NCBI GenBank assembly: GCA_030612185.1
Contig: JAUWOI010000162.1
Span: forward strand, 1 to 8,681
DNA from: Anaerolineae bacterium
GTDB taxonomy: Bacteria; Chloroflexota; Anaerolineae; B4-G1
Reading direction: 5' to 3'
Length of the DNA: 8,681 nucleotides
Shown here piece after piece: positions 5,070 through 8,681 of the stretch; the first letter of the stretch is position 1, and each line of letters opens with the position of its first letter. The notes under the pieces were generated by a model that saw only the letters and a list, made by a program, of their open reading frames with translations, did not search any database and was not told the DNA's origin. The translations under genes and the position numbers were made by a program.

Positions 5070-7127
5070 CTACGGTTCGCTCTCTACAGCCGGAAGTAAG
5101 ACGCGGTCGGCGACAGGTTGGCCTGCGGAATTCAGGACAGCCCAACGCTCGCCGGTCAGCGGGTCGTAGAGACCAAGTTCGAGGGTGTAGGGTCCAGCGG
5201 GCGCATTGTGCGGGGGGGCGAGGCGATGTACCTGGACAAAGCGATCGCCAGACCGGAGCGTGAGCGGGTCCACCCACAGGCCGTCGTCGCCGGCGAGAAA
5301 CGTCCCGTCAGCGGCCAGGAGGTGGGTGAAGACGGCCAGCCGTGGCCCGGAGTAGACGCCCGGCGGGGGCGGGTTGGCGACGATAGGCATAGGTGGCAGG
5401 TCAAGCGGTGCGGCGACAAGCCAGGTAGCGAGCAGAGCCGCTTCCTGACCAGGGACCAGGGATTCCTCGTTCAGCCAGCGGGCTTCGAGCAACTCCAGAC
5501 CGTTGGCGAAGCGAGCGACCGAATTACGAATTGCGAATGACGAATCGCGAATTGCATGAAGCGTGAGGTGGGGTGAGATGGTCTCCGGCCGACCGGCGTT
5601 TGACTCCAGGAGGTCGTCAATCTGCGGGGCTGGACGGGGCCAGGAGGTAAGAAGTATGTGCGAGTCGCGAATTGTGGCCTGTGACCCGGCGACCCAGATC
5701 AGCGCACGCTCGGGGTTGAACAGGCGCACGGCGATATCATCGCGGTGGACATCTACCTCCAGTGCCAGGCGATCCCAGGGCCCCAGAAGGGTGCTGGAGA
5801 TGGCGACGTCGGCGATTTCAGGGCGGGCGTCCAGGTAACGGGCAGCCTCGCGATAATCGGCGCGGTAGAGGAAGCGTACCATATCCTGCTGCGGCCAGAC
5901 GATGAAGTAGTCACGCAGGTCGCGGACGGTGTTGGTGGTCAGGAAAAGAATGACAAATGACAAATGACAAATGGCCAAGAGCGAATAACGAATAACGAAT
6001 CGCGAATTGCGTGATTTGATCCAACGGTAGATTTCGGTGAGAGTCAGGGCAGGGAGGATGTAGGCGACGGGCTGAGCCAGGATGGTGTGGCTCAGGCTGG
6101 CGGGTGGGGTGCTGACGAAGGCGGGGAGCAGCCCCAATCCTAGCCACAGGAGCAGGAAGAAGTAGCGCGGTTGCCGCCAGCGGTACAGGCACAGTGCGAC
6201 ACCAGCCCACAGCAGCGCCCCGCCGAGGAGACTGAACACCGGGCGATTGGGGATGTTGTACAACCATTCTGGGTCACCGGTGGCGTGGAACATCCCCAGC
6301 GTCGTCCAGATGTTCTCCAGCAGCGGGCGGGGGTTGCCGGCCCGTAGTTCTCGCAGTGGCACGGCCAGCTCGGCCAAGCGGGCGTCGGCCCCAATGCCCT
6401 GCGCTGCAGCCTCGCTGCGCCCCTGGGCAATAGCGATACCCAGCGGTGCCGCCAGCACAGTCATAATCGCCAGCGCCAGGAGAAGGCCGCGCCAGTCGCA
6501 CCGGCCTGAAGAGCCGGTGCTGGAGTGGTCGCGGTGAAACAGTGCCAGGTAGGCGGCAAATAGGACGAGCAGCACCGGGAGCAGACGAGCGGCGGGGTAG
6601 GTGTAGAGGGATATGCCCACGATGAGGCCAACCAGAAACCAGGTTTTTCTGAAAAAACCTGGTTTCTCGCGCCAGAGCAGGTAGAAGGTTGCCAAAGCGA
6701 GGGGGGGCAGGCTGATGTGACGGATCGCCGTGCGGCTGTACATCAGTGACCAGAAGGAGGCACTCAGCATCAGCGAGGCGATGGCAGCGGTCGTGCGTCC
6801 GAAGAGACGGCGGGCCAGGGCATACGTCAGGACGACGGTGAGGGTGCCGAAGGCGACGGAAAGCAGGTGCCCGCTCAGCGCGTTGAAGCCCAGTACGGCG
6901 TGCACGCCAGCGTGCAAATGGTGATAGAGCGGTTCGTGACCGGAAGCCCCGGTGAAATACAGAGGAAAGTGGCCGGCCAACAGTTCGCCAGAGAGAGCGT
7001 GGATATTGATCAGTTCGTCGTCGCGCCAGCCGGGAGGGATGGTCTCCAGGCAACAGAGGCGCAGGCCCCAGGTTAGCAGAAGCAGGGTAATGACCAATGA
7101 CCAATGACCAATTTGGGATTTGGTCAT
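5070..7127 (-). CDS. GT39-like membrane glycosyltransferase (gene B)
   Basis: A complete 685-residue GT-C glycosyltransferase of the GT39/PMT_2 type, expected to move a sugar from a polyprenyl-phosphate donor to a surface acceptor. WRDDE (residues 34-38) carries the acidic pair of the first external loop; HEPLYHH (64-70), YSRTAIRH (130-137) and GDPEWLYNIPNRPVF (284-298) are typical of the family. Membrane helices run to about 397. A beta-rich external region follows, ending in a domain (about 540-682) with FTHLLAADG and GPYTLELGLYDPLTGERW, shared with gene A. Its ATG overlaps the stop of gene A (ATGA), with GGAGGT nine bases upstream. It is the repeat-richest gene here: four heptanucleotide stretches and two palindromes are read through in frame and encode the start, one full membrane helix (about 373-397) and several loops. 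None breaks the frame. A pseudogene is unlikely because the frame stays open and the motifs are intact. Confidence 0.92.
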   Translation of the reverse strand: MTKSQIGHWSLVITLLLLTWGLRLCCLETIPPGWRDDELINIHALSGELLAGHFPLYFTGASGHEPLYHHLHAGVHAVLGFNALSGHLLSVAFGTLTVVLTYALARRLFGRTTAAIASLMLSASFWSLMYSRTAIRHISLPPLALATFYLLWREKPGFFRKTWFLVGLIVGISLYTYPAARLLPVLLVLFAAYLALFHRDHSSTGSSGRCDWRGLLLALAIMTVLAAPLGIAIAQGRSEAAAQGIGADARLAELAVPLRELRAGNPRPLLENIWTTLGMFHATGDPEWLYNIPNRPVFSLLGGALLWAGVALCLYRWRQPRYFFLLLWLGLGLLPAFVSTPPASLSHTILAQPVAYILPALTLTEIYRWIKSRNSRFVIRYSLLAICHLSFVILFLTTNTVRDLRDYFIVWPQQDMVRFLYRADYREAARYLDARPEIADVAISSTLLGPWDRLALEVDVHRDDIAVRLFNPERALIWVAGSQATIRDSHILLTSWPRPAPQIDDLLESNAGRPETISPHLTLHAIRDSSFAIRNSVARFANGLELLEARWLNEESLVPGQEAALLATWLVAAPLDLPPMPIVANPPPPGVYSGPRLAVFTHLLAADGTFLAGDDGLWVDPLTLRSGDRFVQVHRLAPPHNAPAGPYTLELGLYDPLTGERWAVLNSAGQPVADRVLLPAVESEP
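5520..5554. repeat. Five tandem heptanucleotides (CGAATNN)
   Basis: Five exact-length units stand end to end on the plus strand: CGAATTA, CGAATTG, CGAATGA, CGAATCG and CGAATTG. The first five bases are fixed and the last two vary. The array is read in frame through gene B as AIRDSSFAIRNS (residues 525-536), just before the C-terminal beta-rich domain. Confidence 0.92.
5662..5675. repeat. Two diverged heptanucleotide units
   Basis: CGAGTCG (5662-5668) and CGAATTG (5669-5675) match the unit of the array at 5520-5554 with one mismatch. They encode TIRDS (residues 485-489 of gene B), echoing the AIRDS of that array. It is short, so chance cannot be excluded. Confidence 0.5.
5949..6009. repeat. 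Double heptanucleotide array encoding a membrane helix
   Basis: Two arrays stand side by side. The plus strand has AATGACA three times plus AATGGCC (5949-5976), a five-base gap, then CGAATAA twice, CGAATCG and CGAATTG (5982-6009). In gene B these encode residues 373-393 (RNSRFVIRYS, then LLAICHLSFVI), most of the last transmembrane helix before the external domain. Confidence 0.93.
6498..6520. repeat. GC-rich palindrome inside gene B
   Basis: GCACCGGC (6498-6505) and GCCGGTGC (6513-6520) are perfect 8-base arms around the spacer CTGAAGA. It is read as STGSSGRC (residues 203-210), in a hydrophilic loop between two membrane helices. It is hairpin-forming but internal to the gene and lacks a T tract, so it is not a normal terminator. 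Confidence 0.8.
6635..6666. repeat. 32-bp palindromic repeat, copy 2 (in gene B)
   Basis: GAAACCAGGTTTTT (6635-6648) and AAAAACCTGGTTTC (6653-6666) are perfect 14-base arms around CTGA. It matches copy 1 at 2213-2244 except near the centre. In gene B it encodes EKPGFFRKTWF (about residues 154-164) straight after Trp-Arg, before the next membrane helix. Confidence 0.93.
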
Positions 7128-7128
7128 T
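7089..7128. repeat. Heptanucleotide array across the A/B junction
   Basis: AATGACC is repeated three times (7089-7109) and a unit in inverse orientation follows (TTGGTCATT, 7120-7128), giving a 9-base inverted repeat with 7103-7111. The array contains the stop codon of gene A and the start codon of gene B, and it encodes the first residues of B (MTKSQIGHWSLVI). Confidence 0.92.
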
Positions 7129-8681
7129 GGCTTGTGACCTCCACCGGCTGCAGGAGGATGCGATCATCTATCTCGACGCCATTGACGATGACGGGCAGGC
7201 GTGCCAAGCCTTCGTGGGTGTAGATGCCCACTTCCAGGTGATAAAGGCCGGGTGGCACATCGGCGTCTATCTGAAAGCGGTGTAGTTGTATAAAAGCGTC
7301 GCCCGACCGCCAGTGCCACGAAGGAACGTCCAGCCGGTCTACCTGGCCAACGACATGGCCACCGTGGTCGAGTAAATGGGCAAACATGATGGCTTCGGTG
7401 GTAAAGGGAGCGCGGACGCGCCACACCGTCAGCAGTTCCACCTCTTCACCTGGCCTGATGGCTGGCGTGCGCAGGTCATAGCCTGCCAACTCGATTACAT
7501 GACCTACATCAACCGGGAGAACGAGCGATTCGTAGGCTGCCTGTGGCTCGTCGGCAGAGAATGCATCGAACGAGCACCAGTAGACGGGATTGTCCTTTGC
7601 AGTCGAGAGGAACGACGCCAGTGCACCGCTTGCGTCGAAGCGATAAACGTCGAAGCGAGAGATCAAATCATCGGGCCGGAGATTCTCGGTGTGAATGTGG
7701 GATGCGTGCTCCTCGAAGATTGGCTCTAGCGTCTCGTCGAGTGGAGCGATGGTGGGAATGATCACGCGGGTCTCCCCTCCGGCTGGGAAGACGAGCGCGA
7801 ACCGGCTATCGAACCAACGCAGGGATAGGTCGTCGCGGTGCAGGGCAATCTCTACTGTGTAGGGATCGTGGAAACGACCGGGGTAAATGGAGGAGAACGC
7901 CACTGTTCCACCCTCGGACTGTGTATCAAGGTAGCGAGTCTCCTGAACCAGTGCGTGATGGTAGGCCACGCGGACGTCCCGATGCTCTCCCCAGACGACA
8001 AAGTAGTCGTGCGCGGTGCGTAGGCCAATGCCAGCGATGGAGACGATGACACATCCGATCCCCACGACTTGTGCCCATCGCCCGGTTCGCTCGCGTAGAA
8101 AGCGGAGGATGGTTGCCAACGCTAGGGCCGCGATAATGAAGACGGCGGGTTGGGCCGCGATAGAACGCAAGACGGTGGCATCAGGGCCGGTAACCAGCGC
8201 AGGGCTGACGCCGACGATCAGCCAGAGCAGCAAGAAAGTGTAGCGCGGGTCGCGCCAGTGCCACAGACATACGAGAATGCCAGCGTAAAAAAGTGACCCA
8301 CTCACAGGGTCGAGCAGCGGGCGGGCGGAGATATTGTAGAGCCACAACGGGTCGCCTTGGAAGGTAAACATGGGCAGGGAGCGGAATATGTTGCGCCATA
8401 AGCCGCTGAAATCGCCCTGTGCAGCCTGCCACAACGGTGCCCCCAGTTGCCCAAGTCGTTGTTCTGCTCCCGGATGGGTGACCAGGAAGTGAATCAGCGG
8501 AGCGGCGACGAGGGCTGCTATGAGTAACATGAGCACAACCCCCAACCATTGCTGACGAAAGAGAGAACGTCGTACGCCAATCAGACGGAGCACGAAAAGA
8601 TAGACCAAAAACAGAAGATAGATGGCCCACATAGTGCGACTTGCCATGTAGGTGTAGATCGCGGCACCGAGAAACAGGCCG
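7124..8681 (-). CDS. GT39-like membrane glycosyltransferase, C-terminal part (gene A)
   Basis: The frame is open to the right edge; 518 residues are visible and the true start, with the catalytic D/E loop, lies outside. The ATG at 8647 is internal: the codons before it (GLFLGAAIYTY) match FLVGLIVGISLYTY of gene B. A and B are paralogues across the visible length, sharing QGDPLWLYNIxxRP (visible residues 108-121), DYFVVW (225-230), HRDDLSLRWF (281-290) and the final beta-rich domain (about 390-512), which has FAHLLDHGG and PPGLYHLEVGIYTHEGLARL. Membrane helices occupy about residues 1-220; the rest is predicted to be external. It should act on polyprenyl-linked sugars as B does. No heptanucleotide array interrupts it except at its stop codon, so it serves as the unmodified reference for the repeat-laden gene B. 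The acceptor is unknown. Confidence 0.9.
   Translation of the reverse strand, partial: GLFLGAAIYTYMASRTMWAIYLLFLVYLFVLRLIGVRRSLFRQQWLGVVLMLLIAALVAAPLIHFLVTHPGAEQRLGQLGAPLWQAAQGDFSGLWRNIFRSLPMFTFQGDPLWLYNISARPLLDPVSGSLFYAGILVCLWHWRDPRYTFLLLWLIVGVSPALVTGPDATVLRSIAAQPAVFIIAALALATILRFLRERTGRWAQVVGIGCVIVSIAGIGLRTAHDYFVVWGEHRDVRVAYHHALVQETRYLDTQSEGGTVAFSSIYPGRFHDPYTVEIALHRDDLSLRWFDSRFALVFPAGGETRVIIPTIAPLDETLEPIFEEHASHIHTENLRPDDLISRFDVYRFDASGALASFLSTAKDNPVYWCSFDAFSADEPQAAYESLVLPVDVGHVIELAGYDLRTPAIRPGEEVELLTVWRVRAPFTTEAIMFAHLLDHGGHVVGQVDRLDVPSWHWRSGDAFIQLHRFQIDADVPPGLYHLEVGIYTHEGLARLPVIVNGVEIDDRILLQPVEVTSQ
7137..7142 (-). promoter_or_regulatory. Ribosome binding site of gene B
   Basis: GGAGGT on the minus strand lies nine bases before the ATG at 7127, within the last codons of gene A. 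It confirms the start codon that sits inside the heptanucleotide array and suggests translational coupling of A and B. Confidence 0.75.

Noticed and set aside
5520..6009. Repeats considered as a CRISPR array
   Set aside because: Units are seven bases long without spacers, and no cas genes are present.
6498..6666. Palindromes in gene B considered as terminators
   Set aside because: They lie deep inside an intact open frame and lack the T tract of an intrinsic terminator.
6274..7167. A long alternative minus-strand frame (297 codons) overlapping gene B
   Set aside because: Arg/Pro/His-rich composition typical of a GC-rich shadow frame; gene B in the other frame has family motifs.

Overview
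The window is bacterial and all five supported genes lie on the minus strand, so transcription runs from right to left. It most likely comes from Chloroflexota (Anaerolineae-like). That is an inference from three things: clustered multi-membrane GT-C glycosyltransferases with a beta-rich C-terminal domain, a YfhO-type membrane protein, and a secreted protein carrying a 'YFPIIFKR' stretch that resembles the 'YLPLVxR' motif common in secreted Chloroflexota proteins. The neighbours are visibly GC-rich, while the secreted-protein gene is richer in A+T. No rRNA, tRNA, CRISPR array or transposase gene was seen.

Layout in transcription order: (A) 8681-7124, the C-terminal 518 residues of a GT39-like membrane glycosyltransferase whose N-terminus lies outside the window. 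(B) 7127-5070, a complete paralogue of A (685 aa) joined to it by an ATGA stop/start overlap. Then a 164-bp intergenic region with a strong sigma70-type promoter. (C) 4905-3079, a secreted 608-aa protein with two fibronectin type III-like domains, an Ig-like domain and a C-terminal concanavalin-like domain, whose ribosome binding site is a run of nine G. Then a rho-independent terminator and a second promoter. (D) 2931-580, a 783-aa YfhO-family protein. (E) 583-1, the first 194 codons of another GT-C membrane protein, starting with GTG and coupled to D by a GTGA overlap.

There are thus three transcription units: A-B, C, and D-E. A, B, D and E look like machinery that uses lipid-linked sugars at the outer face of the membrane, for cell-surface polysaccharide or protein glycosylation. 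C is an exported, probably carbohydrate- or surface-binding protein with its own signals. The link between C and the glycosyltransferases is only by neighbourhood.

The most unusual content is a set of small repeats lying inside, and read through by, the membrane-protein genes. Arrays of heptanucleotides of the form ATTNNNN occur at both overlapping gene junctions and within gene B. There they encode whole or part transmembrane helices. Short perfect palindromes of three kinds also lie in coding sequence. One 32-bp palindrome occurs in both B and D, each time directly after a Trp-Arg-Glu, but read in a different frame. Together they suggest mobile or slippage-driven micro-repeats that are tolerated, or exploited, as peptide-coding insertions.
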